NCBI RefSeq assembly: GCF_030915445.1 | Contig: NZ_CP133264.1 | Span: 5,489,208 to 5,553,207 of the forward strand | DNA: 64,000 nucleotides | Direction of reading: 5' to 3' | DNA from: Clostridium sp. OS1-26 | GTDB lineage: Bacteria > Bacillota > Clostridia > Clostridiales > Clostridiaceae | Part shown: piece after piece, positions 42,263 through 51,795 of the stretch | Numbering within the stretch: position 1 is the first letter of the stretch | Layout: each line of letters opens with the position of its first letter | The notes under the pieces: model-generated | Told to the model about the DNA's origin: nothing | Database searches by the model: none | What the model saw: only the letters and a program-made list of their open reading frames with translations | Position numbers and translations under genes: made by a program

Positions 42263-44419
42263 TTATCCATTTAAGTAAGTCTTTTTTCTATTTATGTTTC
42301 CATCAATATCAACTATTTCAAAATTCAATTCTTTAACAAATTCATTTCCTCTATTTTCAACGGTTATTACATAATCTTTTTCTGTCTTTTCAATTTGAAT
42401 AAATATTTCTGTATATCTATTATTCTTATAATCACAGGTTTTTCCATCATCATCATAGTAAATATATTCTGCTTTATCTTCTACAAAAGCTATTATATTT
42501 AATTCTTTGTTATCTAGTTTTTCAACATTTTGTGCATGTTTGCCTAAAACTAACATTTTATTTTTTCTAATAAAAATTGATACTTCATCTAAATCTACAT
42601 CTATGTAGTTGTGCCCCTGCTTAATTATGCTGTAATTCCTCTTCTCATATTCCTTGACCTTCCATAAAATCATATCCTCTGGAGCATAAACATATCTTCC
42701 TTTTGCATTTTCTTCATATATAGGAGCAAGCATTAGAGAATCTCCTAATAACAACTGATTTTCTATTCTTTTTGACATTTCATCTTCATATACAAAAGAT
42801 AATGGTAAGAAATATATATCTCTATTCTTAACTGCTTTCATATACTCCGAATAAATATATGGTATTAGAGCATATCTGAGTTCTATTGCTTTTTTAAGTA
42901 TACTATTTGCTTCTTCTTCAAAGGAAAAAGGTTCTTGGAATCTAGTTCCCATAGCAGAATGATTTCTAAATAATGGTGTGAATAAACTAAACTGCGTCCA
43001 TCTTATAACTAATTCACTATTAGAATTACTGCTGAAACCTCCAGTATCTGCACCGATATACAAAAATCCACACATATTTAAAGATGGCATCATTTTTATA
43101 TTTAGTAATATATGTTCCCACCAAGAACTATTATCTCCAGTCCATATACCAGAATATCTATGCATACCTATATACGAAGCTCTGGAAAATAATAAGAATC
43201 TTTTATTATTTTCTATTTCCTTTAATCCTTCTGATGCACTTCTGGTCATATTATAGCCATAAAGATTATGAACCTTATAATGATTTATAAGCTTTCCATC
43301 TATGTTATGATAAAAACTTTTATAATCTTCTATGTTATTTGACATATTAATAAATTTATCTTTTAAAGCAAAACAAGAATAAATATCTAAATTTTCCTTC
43401 TCAGAAGCCTTTGCCGCTTCAATTGCTTCTTTTAAACCTCTATTTGTATAAAATAGAGCTGGCTCATTCATATCATTCCAAAAACCTTCTATTCCTAATT
43501 CAGTAAGATTTTTATATTTAAGGCCAAACCATCTTCTTGCTTCACTATTTAAAAAGTCTGGGAAATGACATCTTCCTGGCCAAACTGCAGCAATAAAATT
43601 ATTGCCATTTTCATCAGTACAAAAATAACCCTTTTGCACACCTTCCTCATAAATATTATAATCTTTTTCTATTTTAACGCCTGCATCAATTATAGGTATA
43701 AGCCTAAAGCCCTGATTCTTAATATCTTGTACAAAGTCCTTAAAGTTTGGAAAAGCCTTTTTATCTATAGTAAAATCTTTAAAGCTCTCCATGTAATCAA
43801 TGTCAAGATAAATTGCATCGCAGGGAATTTTATTTTCTATAAACTTATCTGCAATTTCGTTAATAGCATTAGCATCTTCATAGCTCCATCTAGATTGCTG
43901 ATATCCAAAGGCCCACTTTGGAGGAGCATAGGCTTCACCAATGATATTTAAAAATTCTTTTACAATCTGTTTTGCTGATTTTCCATTAATAATATAAATA
44001 TTTACATCCTTTTCTTCTATTTTAATTTTCAATTCATCTTTGTGAGAAAAGCCTATATCAAAAATAACTTTTCCCGGGCAATCAACAAAAACTCCAAATT
44101 TGTCTTTTCCCTCTATAACTATAAAGTTATGAGCACCATATAATGACTTTTTGTCAGGAGTATGCATTGGATCATCACTGCAAAAGGCCTCATATATTCC
44201 GCCTCTCTTATTTATTCCTCTTTGATTTTCACCAAGTCCATATATAATATCAGTTTTGTGCATTATATAGCTAAAGCTTAAGTCCTCTTCAATCTTTATA
44301 TTAAAGAAATCAATATTATCTTTATAAAGTTCCTCACCACTTAAAACCACAGCATCAGTATTTATAGAATTTCCAAAAGTATATTTAACTACATTATCAT
44401 TTAATTTATAAACTTTCAT
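42263..44419 (-). CDS. GH31 alpha-glucosidase
   Basis: ATG 44419 is chosen with GAGGTG about 7 bases upstream; the GTG at 44428 overlaps that site. About 718 residues carry the GH31 nucleophile Asp in GFWNDMNEPALF, the acid/base Asp in GIWTGDNSSWWEHI and YLDIDYMESFKDFT in the barrel. It has no signal peptide, so it should act on imported maltodextrins or isomaltose-type sugars in the cytoplasm. It is co-transcribed with the importer genes upstream and malQ-glgP downstream. Confidence 0.9.
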   Translation of the reverse strand: MKVYKLNDNVVKYTFGNSINTDAVVLSGEELYKDNIDFFNIKIEEDLSFSYIMHKTDIIYGLGENQRGINKRGGIYEAFCSDDPMHTPDKKSLYGAHNFIVIEGKDKFGVFVDCPGKVIFDIGFSHKDELKIKIEEKDVNIYIINGKSAKQIVKEFLNIIGEAYAPPKWAFGYQQSRWSYEDANAINEIADKFIENKIPCDAIYLDIDYMESFKDFTIDKKAFPNFKDFVQDIKNQGFRLIPIIDAGVKIEKDYNIYEEGVQKGYFCTDENGNNFIAAVWPGRCHFPDFLNSEARRWFGLKYKNLTELGIEGFWNDMNEPALFYTNRGLKEAIEAAKASEKENLDIYSCFALKDKFINMSNNIEDYKSFYHNIDGKLINHYKVHNLYGYNMTRSASEGLKEIENNKRFLLFSRASYIGMHRYSGIWTGDNSSWWEHILLNIKMMPSLNMCGFLYIGADTGGFSSNSNSELVIRWTQFSLFTPLFRNHSAMGTRFQEPFSFEEEANSILKKAIELRYALIPYIYSEYMKAVKNRDIYFLPLSFVYEDEMSKRIENQLLLGDSLMLAPIYEENAKGRYVYAPEDMILWKVKEYEKRNYSIIKQGHNYIDVDLDEVSIFIRKNKMLVLGKHAQNVEKLDNKELNIIAFVEDKAEYIYYDDDGKTCDYKNNRYTEIFIQIEKTEKDYVITVENRGNEFVKELNFEIVDIDGNINRKKTYLNG

Positions 44420-44447
44420 TATTATCACCTCATGAGTAAAACATTCA

Positions 44448-45275
44448 TCACTTAATAGATCCTTGAGTAATTCCTTTTACTATATGTTTTTGAGCAAATA
44501 TATAGAATATTATTATTGGAATCATTGCCAAAACAAGTCCCGCTAATGCTAAGTTCCATTGTTTAGAATACTCTCCAAAGAAATAGAACATCTTAAGGGG
44601 AAGAGTTTGCCAACCTGGTTTATTTATAACAAGCTGAGGCAGCAAGAAGTCATTCCATATCCACATAGCATTTAAGATGCTTATAGTAACAGTTATTGGC
44701 TTCAATAGTGGAAAAACAATGAGCCAAAATATCTGCAATTTGTTACATCCATCAATAGTTGCTGCTTCTTCTAGTTCTATTGGTATATTTTTAATAAAAC
44801 CATGGTACATAATTATTGATAAACTAGATCCAAATCCTAAATACATAAGTACTATTCCTACAGGGTTTAATAAATGTAATTTTCCCATTAGATTTATAAG
44901 AGGTAGCATTACAGCTTGGAATGGAATAAGCATAGCTATTGCAAATAGAAAGAATAAAAATTTACTTAATTTTGTCTTTGATCTAACTAACATCCAAGCA
45001 GCCATTGAAGCAAAAGTTACTATAAGTAAAGTACTAGATGTTGTAATTAAAAAAGAATTCATAAAAGAATGAAAAAATTCTAAATCTCTAAAGGCCTGAA
45101 TATAATTTCCTAAGGTAAACATGTCCTTTGAAGGAATACTTATAACATTCATGTAAATACCTTTTGGAGTTTTAAAAGAATTTGTAAAGGCAATGTATAA
45201 TGGTGCTAAGAATATAATTGCTACAAAACACGCAAATATGTTCCATAATATATTTTTTTGAAGGTTTTGTTTCAT
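44448..45275 (-). CDS. Maltodextrin ABC transporter permease (MalG-like)
   Basis: The 275-residue permease has six membrane segments and the carbohydrate-importer EAA loop (IPIELEEAATIDGCNKLQIF), which contacts the ATPase. It opens at a TAATG junction with the upstream permease gene. Its C-terminus (FAQKHIVKGITQGSIK) is typical for MalG/LacG proteins. Confidence 0.92.
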   Translation of the reverse strand: MKQNLQKNILWNIFACFVAIIFLAPLYIAFTNSFKTPKGIYMNVISIPSKDMFTLGNYIQAFRDLEFFHSFMNSFLITTSSTLLIVTFASMAAWMLVRSKTKLSKFLFFLFAIAMLIPFQAVMLPLINLMGKLHLLNPVGIVLMYLGFGSSLSIIMYHGFIKNIPIELEEAATIDGCNKLQIFWLIVFPLLKPITVTISILNAMWIWNDFLLPQLVINKPGWQTLPLKMFYFFGEYSKQWNLALAGLVLAMIPIIIFYIFAQKHIVKGITQGSIK

Positions 45276-46141
45276 TACATCTCTACCTCCTTTTTCTTAC
45301 TAAAGCTTAATTGAGTTAATGTTATTGCAGCTACTGCAATTAAAAATACTACAGCTTTAGCTTGAGCTAAACTAAATTTATTATAAACAAATGCTGAGCT
45401 ATAAATATTCAATGCTAACATTTCAGTTGATCCATATGGGGTACCACCTGTAAGAGATAAGTTTTGATCAAACAACTTAAAAGAGTTAGATAGTGTTAAG
45501 AAAAGTCCTACTGTAAATGCAGGTGCTACAAGTGGAATTGTTATATTTACAAGCTTTTGAAAAGAATTTGCTCCATCTATTTCAGCAGCTTCCAATAGAT
45601 TCTCTGGAATACCTTGAAGTGCAGCTATATAAACAACCATCATATACCCTGACATCTGCCAAGACATTAGTATTACTAATCCCCAAAAACCAGTTCCTGT
45701 AGTTGAGAGCCATCCTCGCAGGAAATCTAATCCTAGTTTAACACCTATTGCATCAAAGGCTTTTGTAAAAATAAACTGCCATATAAAACCAAGTATAAGT
45801 CCTCCAACCATGTTTGGCATAAAGAAAATGCTTCTTAAAATATTGCTTCCTTTCATTCCTCTAGTAACCAGCAGCGCTAGCCCAAAACCAATTAAATTTA
45901 TCATAAAAACAGATACAATAGAGAATTTTGCAGTAAATATAAAGGCTCTCAAAAATCCGTTTTCTTTTTTAAATATCTCTAAATAGTTTGCAACTCCAAT
46001 AAATGCTGCTTTGTTTTCTATACCATTCCAATCAGTAAAAGAATAATATATTCCTAATAAAGCAGGTATAATTACAACCAGTAGAAATGCAATTAGTATA
46101 GGTCCAACGAAGAAACTAAACCATAACTTTGACTTTTTCAT
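45275..46141 (-). CDS. Maltodextrin ABC transporter permease (MalF-like)
   Basis: The 288-residue permease has six membrane segments and the EAA loop (IPENLLEAAEIDGANSFQKL). It belongs to the short UgpA/MalF type found in Firmicutes, without the large periplasmic loop of Enterobacteria. It pairs with the overlapping MalG-like permease. Confidence 0.92.
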   Translation of the reverse strand: MKKSKLWFSFFVGPILIAFLLVVIIPALLGIYYSFTDWNGIENKAAFIGVANYLEIFKKENGFLRAFIFTAKFSIVSVFMINLIGFGLALLVTRGMKGSNILRSIFFMPNMVGGLILGFIWQFIFTKAFDAIGVKLGLDFLRGWLSTTGTGFWGLVILMSWQMSGYMMVVYIAALQGIPENLLEAAEIDGANSFQKLVNITIPLVAPAFTVGLFLTLSNSFKLFDQNLSLTGGTPYGSTEMLALNIYSSAFVYNKFSLAQAKAVVFLIAVAAITLTQLSFSKKKEVEM

Positions 46142-46208
46142 AGTAACCTCCCTTATCTTGTTCTTATATAATTTGAGGAGAGAAAAAATCTCTCCCCATA
46201 GTTAATTA

Positions 46209-47540
46209 TTATTTTCTCATTTCTGTCCACTTAGCTTGAGAATTCTTTATAACATCTTCCCATTTTTCTTCCCCAGATAAATACTTTTGAATTTCTAGTC
46301 CAAGAACTTTTTGACCCCATCCAGTTGGATATCCCATGAATACCCATGGTGATGTCTTTCCAGCTTGAACATATCTGTTAACTGCAGCACCAAGTGAATC
46401 CTTAGGTTGGAATTTTTCATATCCCTTTAATGCAGGTATAAAGGAGAATTTATTAACAACAAAATCTTTACCCTTATCAGAAGTATATAACCAGTTTAAG
46501 AAGTCTTTAGCAGCAGCTTGTTGTTCTTTTGAAACTTTGTTGTTAACTGCCCAATACATTGGAACTCCTACTGGAATTGTATCTTCTTTTCCACCTTTAA
46601 TTGGCATTGGCAATATGTCTAAATTGTTTGCAACTTTTTCATCTACTTTTTTAACATTATTAAAAATCCAGTTTCCTTGTTGAATCATAGCAACACGCTC
46701 AACTGCTATACCTTGATCAACTTGAGTTGCATAATCAACTGCATTTAATTTTCCTTTTGAGTCTTTACTTGGTGTATAATTAGCTTGTAAATCTAATAAT
46801 GCTTTTAATCCATCACCATATTTAAAATCGACTTTTTTAGCATTAAAAGCTTCTACACCACTCTTAAATTCCTGAGATAATGCCGCATTTGATGCATGTA
46901 ATCCAGTTACCCAGTCTTCTTTAGCTGGAAGTTCAAATACTGCTTCTAATTTTGGATATTTGCTCTTTAATTCTCCTGATTTTATCTTAGCATCAAGAGT
47001 TTTCACTGCAGTTTCTAAGCTTGCATAATCTTTAATATTCTTAGCATCTATTCCTGCAGCTTCAAAAATACCTTTATTATATACAAAACCATAACCTTCA
47101 ACTGCAAATGGCATTCCATAAACTTTATTGTCTACAGTTACTCCTGTTAAAGTTCCATCAATGGCTTGCTTTACCCATGACTCGCCTGTTAAATCTACAA
47201 GCCTTGATTGCCAATCTTTAACGTCTTGTGGTCCACCTATGTTAAATATTGATGGCTCTGCACCAGACTGAATTTTGGCTCTAAGTGCGGCACCATAATC
47301 ATTTCCACCGCCAACAGTTTCAATATTGATTTTAACATTTGGATGATCTGCAGAGTATGTTTTCGCAGCTTGTTCAAGTTCTTTAGCCATTTCAACTTTG
47401 AACTGGAATATGTTTACGGTTACAGCATCCTTTCCGCCAGATGCACTTTCAGATTTTGATGAACATCCAGCTAATCCTAGTGACGATGTGAGCATTAGTG
47501 ATGTAACAGCTAATGCCACAACTTTTTTGATATTCTTCAT
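46209..47540 (-). CDS. Maltodextrin-binding lipoprotein (family 1 solute-binding)
   Basis: The 443-residue protein has a lipobox (GLAGC, Cys26) and a family 1 sugar-binding fold (PSIFNIGGPQDVKDWQSRLV, GMPFAVEGYGFVYNKGIFEA, MYWAVNNKVSKEQQAAAKDF). It captures the sugar outside the membrane and delivers it to the MalFG-like permeases. Context (GH31, MalQ, phosphorylase) points to maltodextrins. Both flanking gaps are about 70 bp and contain good ribosome binding sites. Confidence 0.92.
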   Translation of the reverse strand: MKNIKKVVALAVTSLMLTSSLGLAGCSSKSESASGGKDAVTVNIFQFKVEMAKELEQAAKTYSADHPNVKINIETVGGGNDYGAALRAKIQSGAEPSIFNIGGPQDVKDWQSRLVDLTGESWVKQAIDGTLTGVTVDNKVYGMPFAVEGYGFVYNKGIFEAAGIDAKNIKDYASLETAVKTLDAKIKSGELKSKYPKLEAVFELPAKEDWVTGLHASNAALSQEFKSGVEAFNAKKVDFKYGDGLKALLDLQANYTPSKDSKGKLNAVDYATQVDQGIAVERVAMIQQGNWIFNNVKKVDEKVANNLDILPMPIKGGKEDTIPVGVPMYWAVNNKVSKEQQAAAKDFLNWLYTSDKGKDFVVNKFSFIPALKGYEKFQPKDSLGAAVNRYVQAGKTSPWVFMGYPTGWGQKVLGLEIQKYLSGEEKWEDVIKNSQAKWTEMRK

Positions 47541-47615
47541 AGTAATTTTACCCCCTAAAACTTTATACTTTTTATTAATCTGCCTAATTAACTAAGCAGT
47601 ATTGGTGACTTTAAT

Positions 47616-48716
47616 TTATAAAGATATATTTTCTTCACTTTCAAAATCGAATATATGACAGTTTTCCATATCAATCATAAATTTTTCTCTTTTACCATCT
47701 TTTAATGTTCTTGAGTCCATCATACCTATTTTTGCATTGAATACGGTTCCAGCAAATTTAAAATATACATAGGATTCATTTCCCATATATTCAATAACAT
47801 CAACTGTTCCCTCTACTGGTACTGCTGAGTTTTCTTCTTTTAAACTAATATGTTCTGGCCTAATACCAAGCCAAATCTTTTTCCCTAAATATTTCTTTAC
47901 TTTATCACCTTTGCTTTGTGGCAGTGCTAATTCTATATCTCCTATTTTTACAGCTATCTGTGTATTTTTATCAATTAATTCTCCCTCTACAAAGTTCATA
48001 GAAGGAGATCCAATAAATCCGGCTACAAACTTATTTGCAGGATAACTGTATAAATTTATTGGTGTATCTACCTGCATAATTCTACCAAGTTTCATTACAC
48101 ATATTCTATCTCCCATAGTCATAGCTTCCACTTGATCATGAGTAACATATATCATAGTAGATTTAAGTCTTTTATGAAGTTTAGAAATCTCAACTCTCAT
48201 ATGAACTCTTAATTTTGCATCTAAATTAGATAATGGTTCATCAAATAGGAATACTTTAGGATCACGGACTATAGCTCGTCCAACTGCTACCCTTTGTCTT
48301 TGTCCTCCTGACAGTTCTTTAGGTTTTCTATCTAAAACAGCCTCCAAATCTAATATTTTTGCTGCTTCTTTAACCTTTTCATCAATAACATTCTTTGGTA
48401 TTTTCTTTATTTTTAATGAAAAAGCCATATTTTCATAAACTGTCATATGTGGGTACAATGCATAGTTTTGAAAAACCATTGCAATACCTCTATCTTTAGG
48501 TGGAATATTATTTACTAACTTATCTCCTATATAGACTTCTCCTCCTGAAATTTCTTCAAGACCTGCTATCATTCTTAAAGTAGTAGATTTAGCACAGCCT
48601 GATGGCCCTACGAAAACCATAAATTCTCCATCATTTATTTCTAAATCAACTCCATGAACAGCTTTGAATCCATTTTCATAAACTTTTTCAACTTTCTTTA
48701 AAAGTACTTTAGCCAT
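47616..48716 (-). CDS. Sugar ABC transporter ATPase (MalK/MsmX-like)
   Basis: The 366-residue ATPase has Walker A GPSGCAKSTTLRM (Ala where most have Gly), signature LSGGQRQRVAVGRA, Walker B VFLFDEPLSNLD and a C-terminal TOBE regulatory domain (IWLGIRPEHISLKEENSAVP). It energises the MalFG-like permease. It follows the LacI gene by about 11 bp, so regulator and ATPase are co-transcribed at the head of the operon. Confidence 0.93.
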   Translation of the reverse strand: MAKVLLKKVEKVYENGFKAVHGVDLEINDGEFMVFVGPSGCAKSTTLRMIAGLEEISGGEVYIGDKLVNNIPPKDRGIAMVFQNYALYPHMTVYENMAFSLKIKKIPKNVIDEKVKEAAKILDLEAVLDRKPKELSGGQRQRVAVGRAIVRDPKVFLFDEPLSNLDAKLRVHMRVEISKLHKRLKSTMIYVTHDQVEAMTMGDRICVMKLGRIMQVDTPINLYSYPANKFVAGFIGSPSMNFVEGELIDKNTQIAVKIGDIELALPQSKGDKVKKYLGKKIWLGIRPEHISLKEENSAVPVEGTVDVIEYMGNESYVYFKFAGTVFNAKIGMMDSRTLKDGKREKFMIDMENCHIFDFESEENISL

Positions 48717-48727
48717 GACCTTCCTCC

Positions 48728-49746
48728 CTAATCGATTTTTTTACAAGATTCTCTTTCTAATAATTCTGTTTCTAGCACTATATGCTGATGTTTTTTCTTA
48801 TTTTTGATTAAGTGAAATAAAATATCTACACTTTTTTCCCCATCTCTTCTACTGGCTGCCTAACAGTAGTCAGAGATGGATGGAAGAACTGAGAATAATC
48901 TATTCCATCAAAACCCATTACAGAAATATCTTCTGGAATTTTAAGTCCTTTGCTTAATATTGCCTTTGAAGCCCCTATAGCCATAACATCAGTAGTTACA
49001 AATAACGCTGTAATATTCAAGTTTTTATCCAACAATCTGTTCATTGCCTCAAATCCAGACTCAAAAGTATAGTGCCCTATTTCCATGAGGCTTGAATTAT
49101 ATTCAATATTATTTTTTAAAAGTGCCTTCTTATAACCCTCAAATCTCAGTTTTCCAATACTTCTATCCTGTTCTCCAGTAGTTATAATTCCAATTTTTTT
49201 GTGACCTAATTTGCATATATAGTCTACTGCATTATATGCTGCCTTTTCATTTTCTATTATTACACTTGAAAAAAAGCTTTTATCTAAATTTTCAATAATG
49301 CTTGTTGACGTGAGAACTAATGGCGTATCTAAATTTTCTATCTGTTCTTTATCTAAATTATCAAAGTCACCGCCAAGACATATTAATCCTTTTAGTTTTT
49401 TCTCTTTAATAAGTTCAACAGCTGCATCAAAATCATTAGGATTAGTTTCATTGTAGTGAAGAAACATAGAATATCCTTTATCATCTATTTTTTCTTCTAT
49501 GGACTTTATCATACCGGAGAAGAATGGATTATGAATACCTTTAATTAAAACACCAATATTATTTGAAGTATTTCTCTTTAAATTTCTTGCACTATTGTTA
49601 GGTATGTAATTAAACTTCTCTATAACACTTAGTACTTTTTGCCTTGTTTCTGGCTTAACGTCCGGATGATTATTTATAACTCTTGATACAGTGCTTACTC
49701 CAACACCTGCAATTCGTGATATATCTTTTATAGTAAAATCGCTCAT
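48728..49746 (-). pseudogene. LacI-family maltodextrin regulator, frameshifted near the C-terminus
   Basis: Start ATG 49746 (MSDFTIKDISRIAGVGVSTV) has AGGAG upstream. The LacI helix-turn-helix is followed by a periplasmic-binding-type sensor domain (NNIGVLIKGIHNPFFSGMIK, ISVMGFDGIDYSQFFHPSLT). The frame breaks at a T6 run (48832-48837); one more base restores KKSVDILFHLIKNKKKHQHI and VLETELLERESCKKID, ending at 48728. The intact protein would have about 339 residues, the family norm. It probably represses the operon through the AACGTT boxes at 49776 and 49873-49908. Confidence 0.87.
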
Positions 49747-49773
49747 TAATAACTCTCCTCTAAAGATATTTTT

Positions 49774-49785
49774 ACAACGTTTACT
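49774..49785. promoter_or_regulatory. LacI-type operator box near the start of the regulator gene
   Basis: The hexamer AACGTT (49776-49781) within TACAACGTTTAC lies about 30 bp before the regulator start. It is exactly 100 bp from the first box of the upstream cluster, a geometry that could allow looping. Confidence 0.5.
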
Positions 49786-49872
49786 TAAATTCTGTAAAAT
49801 AAAACCTGTAAAAGCTATCTTTAATAATATTTTCAATTGCTTGTACCTTTATATTTTATGATTACTATTTTC

Positions 49873-49908
49873 GGCAACGTTTTCGGTAACGTTTCTGGTA
49901 ACGTTACC
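49873..49908. promoter_or_regulatory. Triple tandem LacI-type operator
   Basis: Three 12-bp repeats (GGCAACGTTTTC, GGTAACGTTTCT, GGTAACGTTACC) place AACGTT at 49876, 49888 and 49900, exactly 12 bp apart. The last is a perfect palindrome. CG-centred palindromes are typical LacI-family sites. They lie upstream of the maltodextrin operon. Confidence 0.75.
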
Positions 49909-50017
49909 AATTTTAAATTTATTATACCATATTTAAAAATTTTTTAAATACCTTTTTAAGCTTTTTTAAAAATATTTTACATAATAATGAAGTTTCAGAA
50001 AATATACTTTGAAATAA

Positions 50018-50051
50018 AAAAGGTATCTCATAAGTAAATGAGGTACCCTTT
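50018..50051 (-). terminator. Terminator of the NADH oxidase gene
   Basis: An AAAGGTA-CTCAT/ATGAG-TACC-TTT stem with one mismatch on each side is followed on the minus strand by a short T run. It lies just past the stop at 50065. Confidence 0.75.
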
Positions 50052-50064
50052 GCTAGTTTTAACA

Positions 50065-51393
50065 TTATTCAGCACTTAATCCTGCCAAGTTTAATAAATT
50101 CCAAGGTTTATTGTAATGCGGTTGGAAGAAGAAATCAACAAAAGCCAATTCATCTATGTTCATTTCATTTTGAATGCACACTGACATTGTGTTTATAGAC
50201 TGAGTTAAATCTGCTTTTGAAATAATTTGCGCACCTAAAATTCTTTTAGATTCTTTTTCATAAACTACTTTCAATTGTGCAGAATCATAAGTAGGCATAA
50301 ATTCTGGGCGATAATTGTCTTTAACCATTACAGTTTTGATGTCAATACCATATGCTTTAGCTGAATTTTCAGTTAACCCCGTGGAAGCTATATTGTAGTC
50401 ATAGATCTTAATTCCAGAAGTCCCTTGAGTTCCCATGTATTTAGTAGTCGGTTTTATCAAGTTTCTAGCAACTAATGTTCCCATACGAACTGCATTTGTA
50501 GCTAGCGGAATATACTCTTGTTTTCCTGTAGGATTATATCTCACAGCACAACTATCCCCAGCTGCATATACATCTTTCTTACTCGTACGCATATATTCAT
50601 CTACTACAATAGCACCATTATTCAGCATTTCTAGCTGACCTTTAAATAACTCTGTACTTGGTATAAATCCAATACAAAGTATTACTAGATCCGCTTCATA
50701 TTCACCTTTATTTGTAACTACTTTTGAAACCTTTCCGTCTACTCCTTCAAATCTCATAACAGTTTCACCTAATGCTAGTTTTATAGAATGGTCTGAAAGA
50801 GCCTTTTCTGCTATATCTGTAAATTCTTTATCTAAGTATCTACTCAAAATACGATCTTGACTATCAATTAATGTTACTTCTTTACCATTTATCTGAAATG
50901 CTTCTACTAACTCAGCACCTATATATCCAGCTCCCACAACTACTATATTATTAGCCTTTTTGAATTTTTCAATAATAATGTTTGAATGGTAGTAATTTTT
51001 AGATATTAGTATATTTTCCAACTTACTTCCATCAACTTTAGGAACTATTGGCCATGAACCTGTTGTTATTATTAATTTATCAAAGGTATCTTCAAATTCT
51101 TCATTTGTTTTCAAATTACGAATTTTAAGCTTCTTTTCATCTACATTAACATCTAATACATCATGAGACATTTTAGTGCATACTCCTAATTCCGCCAACT
51201 TTTCAGGCGAACTGTAGAACAATCCTTTGGGATCTTTAATTATTCCTCCTACATATAGTGCAATTCCACAGGATAAAAATGAAATTGTATCATTTCTCTC
51301 ATATACAACAATTTCTGCATTTGGATATAATCTAGCTGCATTTAATATTGCTGCAGTTCCAGCATGTGTACATCCTATAACAACTATTTTCAT
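50065..51393 (-). CDS. NADH oxidase / CoA-disulfide reductase family flavoprotein
   Basis: Start ATG 51393 has AAGGGAG 8 bases upstream. The 442-residue enzyme has an FAD Rossmann motif (MKIVVIGCTHAGTAAILNAA), the redox Cys42 in ISFLSCGIALYVGG, an NADH motif (NIVVVGAGYIGAELVEAF) and YAAGDSCAVRYNPTGK for FAD. The single redox Cys is typical of water-forming NADH oxidases and NADH peroxidases in this family. It should remove O2 or peroxide in the cytoplasm of an anaerobe. It is monocistronic. A CoA-disulfide reductase role cannot be excluded. Confidence 0.88.
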   Translation of the reverse strand: MKIVVIGCTHAGTAAILNAARLYPNAEIVVYERNDTISFLSCGIALYVGGIIKDPKGLFYSSPEKLAELGVCTKMSHDVLDVNVDEKKLKIRNLKTNEEFEDTFDKLIITTGSWPIVPKVDGSKLENILISKNYYHSNIIIEKFKKANNIVVVGAGYIGAELVEAFQINGKEVTLIDSQDRILSRYLDKEFTDIAEKALSDHSIKLALGETVMRFEGVDGKVSKVVTNKGEYEADLVILCIGFIPSTELFKGQLEMLNNGAIVVDEYMRTSKKDVYAAGDSCAVRYNPTGKQEYIPLATNAVRMGTLVARNLIKPTTKYMGTQGTSGIKIYDYNIASTGLTENSAKAYGIDIKTVMVKDNYRPEFMPTYDSAQLKVVYEKESKRILGAQIISKADLTQSINTMSVCIQNEMNIDELAFVDFFFQPHYNKPWNLLNLAGLSAE

Positions 51394-51637
51394 CTGTACT
51401 GCTCCCTTCAAATTGATAATAATATCATATTAAAACATAATTACTCAATTATATTTTATATATTTAAATAATTTATGTTTTTATAAACTAAATAAATTTA
51501 ATTTCACTTTAGTTCTGCGGTGAAACTTTTCTATTTTTATTTTTTACTATTATATACTCTATGATAACCTTGTTTTTCATATCTTAGTCATAATACTCGT
51601 ATCTACATAAAAGTGTAATTTTGTATAGTAAATAAAA

Positions 51638-51674
51638 ACAGTGCACCCTTATTTTTATAAAGGTTGTGCACTGT
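51638..51674 (-). terminator. Terminator downstream of the trpA remnant
   Basis: An ACAGTGCAC/GTGCACTGT stem with inner CTT/AAG pairing is followed on the minus strand by TTTTTATTTAC. It lies just downstream of a trpA-like fragment. Confidence 0.8.
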
Positions 51675-51710
51675 CTTTGCTATTTTGAACTTTGAATTAT
51701 CTTAAGCAAT

Positions 51711-51762
51711 TTTAGCATTAGATATTCCCAAACCTAAGGCTTTAGGCTTTTCAGTATAGGAT
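51711..51762 (-). pseudogene. trpA fragment
   Basis: On the minus strand the fragment reads YTEKPKALGLGISNAKIA and then stops. It is nearly identical to residues of the trpA gene at 63505-64000 (YTEKPKALGFGISNAK), and the DNA also matches closely (AAGGCTTTAGGCTTTTCAGT is shared). No other part of trpA is present. It is a broken duplicate or a recombination scar. Confidence 0.7.
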
Positions 51763-51795
51763 GTTGCTTATATACTTTAATATTTTTACTATAAT

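Noticed and set aside
49873-49908. CcpA catabolite-repression (cre) sites
   Set aside because: The boxes are centred on AACGTT with 12-bp repeats and match a dedicated LacI operator better than the cre consensus; CcpA binding as well cannot be excluded.
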